This document shows, in pieces, positions 22,853-33,529 of a stretch of 64,000 bases of DNA. This stretch comes from Dendrolimus kikuchii. Taxonomy: Eukaryota > Arthropoda > Insecta > Lepidoptera > Lasiocampidae. The position numbers and the translations under genes were made by a program. Under the pieces are notes generated by a model. It ran no database searches. It was not told the DNA's origin and worked only from the letters and a program-made list of their open reading frames with translations. Every line of letters starts with the position of its first letter. Within the stretch, counting starts at the first letter, position 1. The stretch spans positions 2,879,051 to 2,943,050 of the forward strand of contig CM034391.1 in the NCBI GenBank assembly GCA_019925095.2, read 5' to 3'.

Positions 22853-23102
22853 TGTGAAAACTACTGATCGGATTTAAATAATACTTTATGAATATTCCTC
22901 ACGTTCTTCATCGTCGCAACCCGAAATAAGCATAAGAAATTAACTCCAGTAAAACTTCTAATAAAAGTACAACAGCCCTGTAATATAGCTTGTAAGAAAA
23001 GTACAACAGCCCTGACAACTTAATGTGTCAACAATTACGCCTTGACCTGCTTATTTTCTTGTAAATCAAGATTACGTTTAATGTTTACAATAATTGAACA
23101 CA

Positions 23103-23433
23103 TAATAATTTATTTTTTTATTTAAGTTTATGGCTTGGCAGCTAGGCCTTTAAGCCAGATCTCAGTTTACAATATACTTTCTTCATTTTCTTAAGCCTAT
23201 GTGTAGCACAGCTGAACTGTAGGTAATCAGCAAGTGCCATTCAACGGAGTTCTTGTGACAACTCAAAATGCCACATTTGACTATATAGTTCACATTTCTC
23301 ACAAAACACATAATTACTACTCATAAACTATCAATGTCCTACAACTATTGTTCATTTTAGAGTAATTTTACACATTTTTAGAAAATAAAACTGCACAACA
23401 CAACATCTCCTTTCAGTTCCCGCCAAAATCTCC
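23103..23433 (-). repeat. Family C retroposon, full length, 13-bp TSD
   Basis: Minus-sense copy of a ~320-bp retroposon. It begins GGAGATTTTGGCGGGAACTG and ends with TTGCCAAGCC-like sequence and an A-tail, seen as T-rich sequence at 23103-23125. ATAATTGAACACA flanks it at 23090-23102 and 23434-23446. No A/B boxes and no ORF. Other copies: 36989, 37372, 39551, 47011, 48836, 52799. Confidence 0.85.
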
Positions 23434-23446
23434 ATAATTGAACACA

Positions 23447-25616
23447 GAGCTTCGAGAAACACAGAGTTAAAATAACGTATAAACTGGCGAAACAGTTTTT
23501 AGTCTATGGAGCGTTATGTGAGGTCAAAAGGTAAAAAGTAGGATGCACTGTTTTTATTAATTTACGTACGAGAACTCTCGTATATGAAAATAATATCTTT
23601 ATGAGTACCTATTCATTTGAAAGTCTAATTCTACCATTTACACATATTACAGTATAGTCATAAATTACACGAATTTCCATTCAAAGACGAAGCGCAGCTA
23701 TTATTTTGAGAATATTCCCAACTTTATTAGGAATATTTTATTTATGGATTAAGCAGTATATGTAACTTTGGTTTATGTAATCATAGGTTATTTTTCACAG
23801 CTGAGCTTGGTAAATTCTTAAAGTATTATCGTAGCCATCCTTTTTGTCAAAGTACCAAAGTTCGCAGTAATCAGTTAATTCAGCTCCGCTTGCGTAATAT
23901 TTGGATTGATATCTCACTAAAATTATCAATTAAAATAATTCGAAATTTATCCCCATTATCAATTCATTTATTCTGAAGGGCGTAAAAAGTGAACATATAA
24001 ACATTTAGTAATGCAAAATAAAGTAATTTTCACATTACATAAATGTACAAAAATGGATCATTTATCAATTCTTCGAAGGCTGTAGAGTCGTTTACCTTTA
24101 AAATGCTATGTAAAGAGTTGTACATGCTGAAGATCAAGTTACTCTGACGACACAATTCTTAAAATAGCAACAAGTAGGTATGGAAAACGACGTTTTTATT
24201 GCTAAATATTATGAAACAAATTATTATAATTTGCATGAAAGGAAGTTCAAATGAAGTTAGTGAACCCACGATAATAGTAAACTATGACTATTTGATTTAA
24301 GGTATAATAGTTTTTAGGTCAACGAACTATAAAACACTTGATTGAAGGAGTGATCAATCATAGATGCAGTTAATTTGACAGTACAAGGAAATTGTTTTAA
24401 AGGCATTTAAGACATCTATGTTGTAAGTGTTTTAGAATAGAATGTACTTTATTGTACCAGAATGTTACATTAAACCAAAAACATCAGTATTCAAGTAGAA
24501 TATCTTATCGCTCATGACTTCTTCTAAATAAGCTGTGATTACTTTTGGATTGGTGATACAACTGATAAAGTATAATAAGCAAAAAAAGTAGGCAGGTCTA
24601 ACTACAAGTCAAAAGTACATATAGCCTTTATTTCTTTTGTACATATTTCTCCTCTTGATCATGTACATATATAGACTATTTTCAGCTTATTATTTATTCG
24701 GTCAACCGTCTCATTAATCACATAACCATTTCCTTTTAGCCAAATGTAATAAATCTTTTTACATTAACATAGCATTTAAATCTGTGATTTTAGGTAATTG
24801 CAAAATTATGGCGGTTTGTATAATTTATTTGGACTAATTATCTACTTCTTATGATGTTCTACGAACAATGCAAATCCTGATTTACTTTTTGTTAGCGAGA
24901 CTCCGTAATAGTGTATGAATCATAACAACCTAAAAATAGGCGTACATTAACGTAACATGATTAAACTGGGTATAACAATTACTGTCTATCAATTTTAAGG
25001 TAAATGATCTTGGTTAGTAAATTAATTATTTCCTTGATGATGTATATTTTATTGTTTTTGATATTTTATTCTAATTCATAACTCCTCTATACATAATAAG
25101 TACAAATTTTTATATGACAATATGAAACACTAAAATTGATACGATTGAGGAGGACACTTGCAATTTCAATGAAGAATACATGTAGTACTAAATTCCAATT
25201 AAACTCTTCACTTCACCCGTTTAAAACGGTAGTCTTAATTCAATAATTGGTTTTACTAATTTTTAAAAGATGATTTACGGCTTTAATTTTACTACGTGCA
25301 GAAACTTTTTGATTGTGTAGGACTGTCATGGCAATCGTGACGATAAATTTAATAAATGTTTGACTTGTTGTATATTTTTATTATTTCTTAGCTAAAATTT
25401 AAATGTTGTATCAAATATTTCTGAACAGAGCTATTAAAAAACGTCACAATATATTGAATATTTGACAGCATTTTTGATTTGGTACATAATTATGTCTTCG
25501 ACTGAAACTTCTTGCTTTTTATTTTTGATAGTTCCAGATGATTTTACTGTAGAATTTGTATTTTACTCTATTAGAATGTAGTGGACGAATAAGTACATAT
25601 AGTGGATAAAAGTAAA
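23447..25616. other. Unique AT-rich intergenic DNA
   Basis: No open frame of note and no repeat shared with the rest of the window over about 2.2 kb. Could hold distal regulatory sequence for the innexin, but nothing here demonstrates it. Confidence 0.45.
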
Positions 25617-25629
25617 ATGATAAGCATGT

Positions 25630-26214
25630 AATAAAACTACGTTTTAACGGTTTTAAGCGCGGTAATTTTATTTGATTTTGGTTTTTCCGACGTTTCGGCC
25701 ACTTTTCAGTGGCCGTAATCAGGGAAGACAAAGATGTCAAGTGTCAACGAGTATTGTTAAAGTTTTATTTAGCCTACCGCCAACTTGTTAATTTTAATGA
25801 TTTAGTTTTAATTTTGTTTATGGTTATTATTTACTCTATGGGAGCGTAATCTAATTTATTACCGCTTCGCAACATGTTATGGCACGAAGAGAAGAAGCGG
25901 CGCAAGAAACTCTTCAGCTAACATGCCTAGCTCTAATAATTTTATATAATATTAAAATGGGTGGAAAGAAAATAAAAGTAATTATCAGTCAAGTTGGTTT
26001 GTGCTCCGTTGTACGCAGAAAGAGCTCACAGTGTCTTGAGGTCTGGCAGCTGGTTTTTACTGGGTTTGGGACTTGACAGTTTTGATGATTGGATCCCAAA
26101 CAGGCGGTACTTGCCAACCATCTTCTCTATTGAAATTTGGGTGTTTTTTGATTTCAATAGCCTCACGCATCATTCTAGGTATGAAACGATTCTCTTTCTT
26201 TTTTATGATAAGCA
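25630..26214 (-). mobile_element. Penelope-like element, 5'-truncated, 13-bp TSD
   Basis: Minus strand reads REAIEIKKHPNFNREDGW then QVPPVWDPIIKTVKS, the C-terminal part of Penelope GIY-YIG-containing proteins, ending EHKPT and a stop near 25988. The ribozyme-bearing 3' terminus follows, down to 25630. ATGATAAGCATGT flanks it at 25617-25629 and 26215-26227. The clade call rests on motif recall and on the shared terminus with the reverse transcriptase copy at 32338. Confidence 0.8.
25685..25726 (-). ncRNA. Hammerhead-like motif, C3/U8 core
   Basis: Same fold as 5634-5675 but the core reads CTGATTA: position 3 is the canonical C and position 8 is U. Stems I (TTCC/GGAA) and II (GGCCAC/GTGGCC) and GAAACGTC are intact. 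A C-U combination would not pair, so this copy is probably a decayed intermediate. Confidence 0.45.
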
Positions 26215-26379
26215 TGTGTTCATACATTCGTTATGAAAAAAACCATTTACAAAAAGAATAGGGACGCATGTATGGCAAAATATTGTTTTATTCTCATGCG
26301 GCGACAGGCCAAAATCTTTGTTGCCCTGCTTAAAGGCGTTGACCTATACAATTGATGTAACTAACGACTCTTAATTACA

Positions 26380-26711
26380 CTAGTAGCGCCGTGAGTTACC
26401 GCCTGTGTTTTCTCGTGCCCAGCGACATGCATAGCCGCTGGGTACAGAGTCGCGGCTACCAGAAGACGCCCCGAATAGGTAGAAAATAGGGTCAGTGCTG
26501 TGTCGTTGATCCGAGGCGAGACGTCTGCGGGAGGGGAGCACCTCCCCTACCCTTGCCTGCACCTCGCGACGCCTATACAACAACCCGCGCGCTTCACCCC
26601 ACCGACCGACAAACGAGAACCAGCATTCCGCACTCGACGCGAGGGCGAAGCGCACGCCCTACTATCTCGATCGCGACCGACGCGCCGCGCGCCCGCGGCT
26701 AAACACCCGCC
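26380..26711 (+). promoter_or_regulatory. GC/CpG-rich upstream region of innexin 2 (5'UTR/promoter)
   Basis: After tens of kb of AT-rich DNA, the 330 bp before the innexin start are markedly GC- and CpG-rich (CGCGACCGACGCGCCGCGCG). The start codon context is CCGCCATGT. No TATA box is obvious. Whether a 5' intron exists cannot be judged from this sequence. Confidence 0.5.
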
Positions 26712-27791
26712 ATGTTTGACGTTTTTGGCTCCGTCAAGGGGCTACTCAAGCTCGACTCAGTGTGTATTGACAACAATGTGTTTCGACTGCATTACAAAGC
26801 TACAGTGATCATCTTGATTGCCTTTTCGCTGTTGGTCACGTCCAGACAATATATCGGTGATCCAATCGACTGCATCGTTGACGAGATACCGCTTGCCGTA
26901 ATGGACACATACTGCTGGATCTACTCTACTTTCACCATCCCTAACCGGCTTGTGGGTCGTGTTGGCAAGGATATAGTACAGGCAGGTGTTGCATCCCACG
27001 TTGACGGCCAGGACGAGGTTAAGTACCACAAGTACTACCAGTGGGTGTGTTTTGTATTGTTCTTCCAAGCGATCCTGTTTTATGTACCCCGATACTTATG
27101 GAAGACCTGGGAGGGCGGTCGTATTAAGATGCTGGTGCTTGATCTCAACTGCCCCGTTGTTGGTGAAGACTGCAAAACCGATCGCAAAAAGCTACTCGTT
27201 GACTATTTCCACACGAATCTGCACACGCAAAATTTCTATGCCTTCCGATTTTTCATCTGTGAAGTATTGAACTTTATTAATGTTGTTGGGCAAATCTTTT
27301 TTATGGACTTCTTCTTGGATGGTGAATTCTCAACTTATGGTAGTGATGTCGTCAGTTTTACTGAGATGGAACCTGAGGAACGTGTGGATCCTATGGCTCG
27401 TGTTTTTCCTAAAGTGACAAAATGTACCTTCCACAAATACGGTCCTTCTGGAACCGTGCAGAAATTTGATGGCCTGTGCGTGTTGCCTCTAAATATTGTC
27501 AACGAAAAGATCTACGTATTCCTCTGGTTTTGGTTCATGATTCTATCCATTTTGAGTGGCATCTCTCTACTCTACCGTATGGCGGTTGTCGCAGGACCAC
27601 GCGTGCGTCTCTACTTGTTACGAGCCCGGAGCCGTCTTGCACCGCAGGACCAAGTCGAAGCCGTCGCCCGCAAATTGCAAATTGGTGATTGGTTTGTGCT
27701 GTACCAACTGGGCAAAAACATAGATCCGCTTATCTATAAGGAGCTAATGTCGGAGTTAGCAGAGAAGTTTGATTCGAAGGACACTGTGTAG
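26712..27791 (+). CDS. inx2: Innexin 2, gap-junction channel protein
   Basis: Innexins form invertebrate gap junctions; six subunits make a hemichannel in the plasma membrane that docks with one in the next cell. The 359-residue frame has the family layout: conserved N-terminus MFDVFGSVKGLLK, TM1 (about 27-44), first extracellular loop with Cys54 and Cys68, the YYQWV signature (108-112) opening TM2, TM3 (about 178-200), second extracellular loop with Cys238 and Cys256, TM4 (about 266-290) and a cytoplasmic tail. It matches insect Inx2 closely from memory, including GDPIDCIVDEIP and VFPKVTKCTFHKYGPSG. Coding is uninterrupted by introns. The first ATG is in the conserved position with a CCGCC context. 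It stands alone between repeat blocks. Length is typical of the family and no defects are seen. Confidence 0.97.
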   Translation: MFDVFGSVKGLLKLDSVCIDNNVFRLHYKATVIILIAFSLLVTSRQYIGDPIDCIVDEIPLAVMDTYCWIYSTFTIPNRLVGRVGKDIVQAGVASHVDGQDEVKYHKYYQWVCFVLFFQAILFYVPRYLWKTWEGGRIKMLVLDLNCPVVGEDCKTDRKKLLVDYFHTNLHTQNFYAFRFFICEVLNFINVVGQIFFMDFFLDGEFSTYGSDVVSFTEMEPEERVDPMARVFPKVTKCTFHKYGPSGTVQKFDGLCVLPLNIVNEKIYVFLWFWFMILSILSGISLLYRMAVVAGPRVRLYLLRARSRLAPQDQVEAVARKLQIGDWFVLYQLGKNIDPLIYKELMSELAEKFDSKDTV

Positions 27792-28682
27792 TCGTGAAAG
27801 GTGTGGGGAGTGGACAGTGGACTTTGAGTCGCCGTGTGACGTGTTTTGAACGAGGCCCGGTCCGCGGCGTGGCCGCCGTCACCGCTGAATAGAGTCGCGG
27901 CCGCGCCGCGGGCCGCGCGGGGAGCGCACAAAGAGCGCCAGGAGCGGCTGCATGCCGACATTCCATGGCACCCGGTGCGGGGAACGACCTCTGCCGGGCC
28001 CCACTCATTGTATTCCAGAACCGCTTTAACATTACGACGCTACCAAAAGTAGGTGGTATATAAAAAATTGTAACACTGAAGCGCATATGCAACCGTTCGA
28101 CTGAGCATCGCCACGCCGCATTAGCGGAGTAGGCGCGCGTGCATTTAGAGTAACGTTTTGGGGACATGTTTACTAATAGTCGTAGGAAGTAGGTAGATCT
28201 CTTGTGCCTTCGTTTTTGTATTGTATTATTTTGTATGCGAGTGAATAATGCTGTGGGGACGTCTCATTGTGATATGTAATTATTATTGTAATCTAAATTA
28301 AGTGTTTATCGAGTACGAGTTTGATAGAATGAACGACGGCTTATTTGCTAAGTATATTATAGTTTTATCTGTAATGTCCTGTTATCGAATGTTTACTCGA
28401 TACGATATTGTATAAAGCAATAATGAACTGTTAATTTTAAGAGATCAATTATTGAAAATACGACAATATTTGCACTTTTTACTGTTTAATGTAAGTAACT
28501 TTTTATACTGACTAAATCGAGTCGGACACGGTGAATATTTTCTGAATATATTTACTGCCATTTATTTCTTTTGTTTCATTTACTAGAATCTCCTTGAGTT
28601 AGGTAGCGCACAAGATTTCAATCAATATTACATTTCTGTCATAAGTCATAACTGAAAACAATGGATGCTTTGTCTTAATAAA
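27792..28682 (+). other. Innexin 2 3' untranslated region (likely)
   Basis: Follows the TAG stop directly. It starts GC-rich (27800-28000) and becomes AT-rich. The clearest poly(A) signal, AATAAA, is at 28677-28682. The extent is inferred from that signal only. Confidence 0.45.
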
Positions 28683-28976
28683 TTGTCAGATGAAGCACGT
28701 AGCGCCATCTGTTATCATATGAACGTACTTGCAGTAGTTGTAAGTAGATGGCTCTCTATCAGATAAAGCTTCAACGAACTGAAACAAATTATTAAGATAA
28801 CCATGAGTTAGAGTGAGATAGATAGTAAGGTTATCGACGAAATAGATTATTGTAATTTGGCACTTAATCACTTTTATTGTTTTGGCCGGCTGATTACACT
28901 ATGATAAACTTATTAAGTTAAGGGAAAATTACAACGATACTAAAGAATACAATTAATTAATTATTAGAACAATGAA

Positions 28977-29616
28977 CATACATACATAACTTCACGCCAG
29001 TTCCCTTGCGGGGTAGGCACGAACAACAGAGTGCCATTTAGGCTTATTCTTACACACCTCACTTGCCTCTTTGACATTCATAACTCTTGTCATGCACGCT
29101 CGTCTGTTCTTAAGGCTCCTGACATCACCTTCTGCTAGTACACGATCAATTTGATCATGGAAGGTGTGTCGTGGCCTTCCACGACTTCTGCATCCATCCA
29201 CTTTTGCATTGTATATCTGTTTAGTCATTCTTTCATCATGCATTCTTTCCACATGCCCGAACCACCGGAGCATTCCTTTCCTTACCTTCACCCCGACACT
29301 CTCTTTCAGACCAACTCTCTTTCTTACTTCGGTATTACGAACGCGGTCCGCGCGCGTCACTCCGCAGATTTTGCGCAGTGCTCGCATCTCGAGCGCGTTT
29401 ACTCTACTTTCATGCTCTCTCTTCCATACCCAACTCTCGCATCCATACGTGAGCGTAGGTACCAGCACCGCGTTGTGTATGGCGAGCTGGGCCTTCTGGC
29501 TGAGGTTCTTAGCGCCTAGAAGTTTACCTAACGCTCCATTCACACTATTCCCCAAAATTCACTCTTCTTTCTATATCAGCGGTGTACCTTCCATCCCTGC
29601 TAAAAGCACACTGAAA
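28977..29616 (-). mobile_element. RTE-like LINE 3' end, longest intact reading frame class
   Basis: Minus strand frame of 187 codons (28992-29555): GNSVNGALGKLLGAKNLSQK, LVPTLTYGCESWVW, ALRKICGVTRADRVRN, LRWFGHVERM, GRPRHTFHDQ, stop, then an (ATGT)n tail at left. These are the C-terminal modules of RTE-type ORF2. No catalytic reverse transcriptase domain remains. The 5' break is near the same point as the 54827 copy (TGCTTTTAGCAGGGATGG). Confidence 0.8.
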
Positions 29617-30303
29617 TAGACGACAAGTCTTTATTGACTATATAATTGAGAAGAGAATATGTAATATGTAATTTACTATACTGTCTATTAAATGCAGATA
29701 ACGCGCAACCGCAGTATAGAAACCACAAGAAATTATTGAATAAATAATATTTTAAGCTTGGTCTGTGGTTGAGGCAACCGTGTTTCATTAAAAAAATATT
29801 AAAGTAAGTAATAATAAGTATTGTAAATATATGTATAAGCGGGGGTGACTTTCCAACAGGTCCGTCTGTTTGCCTGCAGCTGACAATAAAAATGACATTT
29901 TTTATACTACTTACTGCAAAAAAACTAAGGAACTTAAACCATAAATCTTAGAAAATATTACACGATTTGAAAAATTACTTTCGCGTTTGATAGCATTTTT
30001 AGCAAAGAATGCTCTGCGGCTAATAGGTACCTACTTAAGGGTAGAAATAAACTAGTTTATTAATACTAACCGTGTAGACAAGTGACATTGGCACTATACG
30101 AATAGATAGATAGATAACACTTCATTGTACACCAATACAAACATGAACTTAAGACTAAAATTATATCTAGTTATGTACAACATGTATGGGCGGTTTAATC
30201 GCTAAAAAGCGATCTCTTCCAGACAATCCCAGGAATGAATTGAGATGATAATGGCGATGGTGGTATACGTAACATGTAGTATGAACTACTTACATTTTAA
30301 TAA
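29617..30303. other. AT-rich intergenic DNA, nothing recognised
   Basis: No supported gene or repeat. Confidence 0.45.
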
Positions 30304-31055
30304 TCTATACTAATATTATAAAGCTGAAGAGTTTGTTTGTTTGTTTAAACGCGCTAATCTCAGGAACCGCTGGTCCGATATGAAAAATTCTTTCAGTGTT
30401 GAATAGTACATTTATCGAGGAAGGCTATAGGCTATATTATATTTTCAAAAAAATTAGGGATCCTTACTAAAAGTCCAATAATGTAACCCAAGTTGTAAAA
30501 AAATAACCCGAAAAAATCCTTACATGGCGTGCGCTGCGAGAACTATTGATTATAGAACAAAACAATGTACTACCACTTTACAGAACATATAATCGTCTAC
30601 AAAAAATATCGCGTAACCATTTGTCTAACTATTGTAGTTATCTCACAATAAGAGTTTTCTTTTATTTTTTTAAATAATTAAAATGCCGTCGCTTCAAAAA
30701 CTCTTTATTTTGTACCTTTGGTATTAATCCTTATCAAAATAAATTACTCCATTTTCAAGACGAATTCAATACCTTTCTAGAACTTTTTGAATTATTCAAT
30801 TCGGACGTTTCATTCAAAAGATATCGCGATATTTAAAATGTAAGTATTAGTGTTGTAGCCAAATATACTAATATATTGTTTGATTGAACGCGCTAATCTC
30901 AGGAACTACTGGTCTGATTTGAAAAATTCTTTCAGTCTTGGATAGCCCATTTATCGAGGAAGGCTATAGGCTATATATCATAAAGCTAAGACCAATAGGA
31001 GCGGAGCACCAATGAAGAATGTTTCAAAATCGGAGCACGGGCGGGCACAGCTAAA
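30304..31055 (+). mobile_element. Two Helitron-like copies around a shared ~400-bp module
   Basis: A Helitron start (TCTATACTAATATTATAAAG) at 30304 runs to about 30436, where the module seen in the 7227-8471 Helitron begins (TTCAAAAAAATTAGGGATCC). After about 30850 a second Helitron body starts (GCGCTAATCTCAGGAACTAC) and fades at GGGCGGGCACAGCTAAAC. The CTAG end is decayed. Confidence 0.6.
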
Positions 31056-31207
31056 CATAAATGATGCAATGAATGAATGCAGAAATTTTATATATTACAT
31101 AGATATATACTTAAATAACGACACGTAGTATTTTTTGATCATAGTTTAAATATTGCAAGCGATTTTGCTTGTCTGATTGTAACAGGAAGCGCGTTCCAAA
31201 GCTGAAT

Positions 31208-31655
31208 AGGAAATGTATTGTTTTATTGCTCAAATACAGCAGACAGGCTGACGGCCCACCGGTGATCGAAAGTGGTTACCGTCGCCTAGCAATACCAGAG
31301 GTACTGCCGGCCTTGAAGGAGAAACTGGAACCTGGCCACTGATGTCGGAACAGAACTCAAAGATGTTATGGCGGCATACTCTACATCAGGGGTGCGGGCA
31401 AATGCCCTACCAGTCTACCACCTGGCTGTGGGTTGTTTTGTCACCTCTTACGACACGCCGTCTGGCCACAGGAATTAGTATTCTTTTTCTGTTCCGTGAC
31501 TTGGAGTTGTATTCCGGCATCAACGGCCAGGTTCCAGTTTTTCCTTCTCCGGCAAAACGCATTGGCAGCATCTCTGGTATTGCTAAGGTCCATAGGCAAC
31601 GGTAACCACTTTCCATCACAATTGGTCCGGCAGCCTGTCTGCTGTACGCAAACAT
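31208..31655. repeat. Family A fold-back: two copies head to head
   Basis: 31208-31497 is family A on the minus strand; 31498-31655 is a 5'-truncated plus-sense copy joined directly to its 5' end. The pair would form a long hairpin. Paired landmarks: GTTGTTTTGTC on one side, and TTCCGGCATCAACGGCCAGG against CCTGGCCACTGATGTCGG. Confidence 0.7.
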
Positions 31656-31667
31656 ACGCGTCACACC

Positions 31668-31965
31668 TGTTTCGGCTACTTCTCAGTGTCCGTGATCACG
31701 GAAGACAAAGATGTCAAGCGTCAATGAGTTTTGTTAAAGTTTTATTTAGGCTACCGCCAACTTGTTCATTTTAATTATTTAGTTTTAATTTTGTTTATGG
31801 TTATTATATATTCTATGGGAGCTTAATCTAATTTACGACCGCCTAGCTTTAATAATTTTATATAATATTAAAATGGATGAAAGTAAAAATTATAAGGGCG
31901 GTAATAATAAATTACCGCGCTTAAAACCGTCAAAACGTATTTTTATATTAGTACAATACTTATTG
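31668..31965 (-). mobile_element. Penelope-like terminal fragment with short inverted tip
   Basis: Terminal segment with the ribozyme-like core GTGATCA retained, but stem II mismatched (GGACAC/GTAGCC) and the GTC site changed to AGG. It ends at 31910-31960 with an inverted copy of the outer tip (TTACCGCGCTTAAAACCG). Confidence 0.6.
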
Positions 31966-32325
31966 TACAATTATTATTATATTATTTTATTATAATATAA
32001 TAAGTTTTCGCCACTAGTATTCATACTAAAACTACGTTTTATTATATTATTAATATTATTCTGCCGTACCTGTGCATAGTGTTAAGAATATTGTAGGTAT
32101 TATAATCAAGAGAGCGAATGAATGATGGGCTTGGTGAAATGAATGAATGAGTATATTATATTGTAGGTTATCTATTATATACTGGGCTTAGATCATATAA
32201 AACCTTTATGATTCTGGGGTAACAGTAGTAAACTGATAAAGTAAACACGATGAATGCAAAAGGTCAATTTGTCGATTAACAGACAGGAACAGCCCGCAAA
32301 CCATACTTTATAAGTCAAAATTTTT
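31966..32325. other. AT-rich intergenic DNA, nothing recognised
   Basis: Only AT-rich simple sequence; no gene. Confidence 0.45.
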
Positions 32326-32382
32326 TAACATTTATTTTGTTTTAACGGTTTTAAGCGCGGTAATTTTATTTGATTTTGGTTT

Positions 32383-32424
32383 TTCCGACGTTTCGGCCAC
32401 TTTTCAGTGGCCGTGATCACGGAA
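32383..32424 (-). ncRNA. Hammerhead-like motif, G3/C8 core (left arm)
   Basis: Sequence and fold identical to 5634-5675: TTCC, GTGATCA, C, GGCCAC hairpin, GAAACGTC, GGAA. Confidence 0.55.
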
Positions 32425-32687
32425 GACAAAGATGTCAAGTGTCAACGAGTATTGTTAAAGTTTTATTTAGCCTACCGCCAACTTATTAATTTTAATTATT
32501 TAATTTTAATTTTGTTTATGGTTATTATTTAATCTATGGGAGCCTAATCTAGTTTACTACCGCTTCGCAACATGTTATGGCACGAAGAGAAGAAGCGGCG
32601 CAAGAAACTCTTCAGCAAACATGCCTAGCTCTAATAATTTTATATAATATTAAAATGGGTGGAAGGAAAAATAAAAGTAATTATCAG

Positions 32688-33283
32688 TCAAGTTGGTTTG
32701 TGTTCCTTAATATTACTGCTAAAGGAATTGAGATGATCTAGAAATGCAGAGACTTTATCGTTTGGGAGGACGGCAAAAGTATCGTCTACGTACCTTTTAT
32801 ACATCTTCGGCTTAGCCGGAGCGGTATCCAGTGCCTTCTGCTCGAAGTCTTCCATAAAAATGTCAGCCACGACAGGAGACACCGGTGAGCCCATGGCTAC
32901 ACCGTTGATTTGGTCGTAGAAGCCGTAGTCCCACACGAAATAGCCTGATGTGAGGCAATGTTTTAGTAGATCTGCATATTCCTCAGGCATGTTATTATCT
33001 ATTAGCTTCCTTTTGACAATCTCAATGCAGTCTTCCACTGGTAAACTGGTAAATAAGGACTGAACATCAAAACTGACTAGTACTTCATCCTCAGCCAATG
33101 TCAAATTTTCAATTGCGCTGATGAAGTCGAAGGAATCCTTGACATGGTAGGGTGTGTTGCCGCGGAGATTGTTGAGTGTCTTCGCGAGATGTTGTGCCAG
33201 TCTGTATGTTGGTGAGTCAAGCTGGCTAACTATAGGGCGCAAGGGGATGTTGTTTTTGTGAAGTTTAGGTAACCCATACAGTA
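32688..33283 (-). pseudogene. Penelope-like reverse transcriptase fragment
   Basis: Reverse transcriptase of a Penelope-like retroelement, which copies element RNA at nicked chromosomal ends. Visible motifs, counting from the leucine before RPIVSQLDS: SFDVQSLFTSLP (residues 57-68, motif A Asp), GVAMGSPVSP (114-123, motif B) and YVDDTF (151-156, motif C catalytic Asp pair). Upstream in frame is YGLPKLHKNNIPL, cut at about 33283 by the inverted terminal arm. Downstream the frame jumps from FSSNIK to EHKPT and a stop, the same C-terminal tail as the copy at 25988, so the rest of the protein including the GIY-YIG endonuclease has been deleted. The frame is clean within the fragment, but the protein cannot be functional. 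YVDD and the GVAMGSPVSP box favour Penelope over LINE or LTR families. Confidence 0.85.
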
Positions 33284-33388
33284 AATAATAACCATAAACA
33301 AAATTAAAATTAAATAATTAAAATTAATAAGTTGGCGGTAGGCTAAATAAAACTTTAACAATACTCGTTGACACTTGACATCTTTGTC

Positions 33389-33430
33389 TTCCGTGATCAC
33401 GGCCACTGAAAAGTGGCCGAAACGTCGGAA
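33389..33430 (+). ncRNA. Hammerhead-like motif, G3/C8 core (right, inverted arm)
   Basis: Plus-strand copy of the same 42-nt fold, opposite in direction to the left-arm copy. Confidence 0.55.
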
Positions 33431-33529
33431 AAACCAAAATCAAATAAAATTACCGCGCTTAAAACCGTTAAAACGAAGTTTTATTATGTATCCAAGTCGC
33501 GAAAACTTAAGAAAATATAACATTTATTT

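Larger units (their letters stand above)
32338..33517 (-). mobile_element. Penelope-like element with inverted ribozyme arms, 12-bp TSD
   Basis: An 1,180-bp unit flanked by TAACATTTATTT at 32326-32337 and 33518-33529. Left arm (32338-32690) is the normal 3' terminus with a minus-strand ribozyme-like motif (32383-32424). The centre is a reverse transcriptase fragment. The right arm (33284-33517) is the same terminus inverted, with a plus-strand motif (33389-33430). The single TSD round the whole unit indicates the chimera integrated as one piece. Confidence 0.8.
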
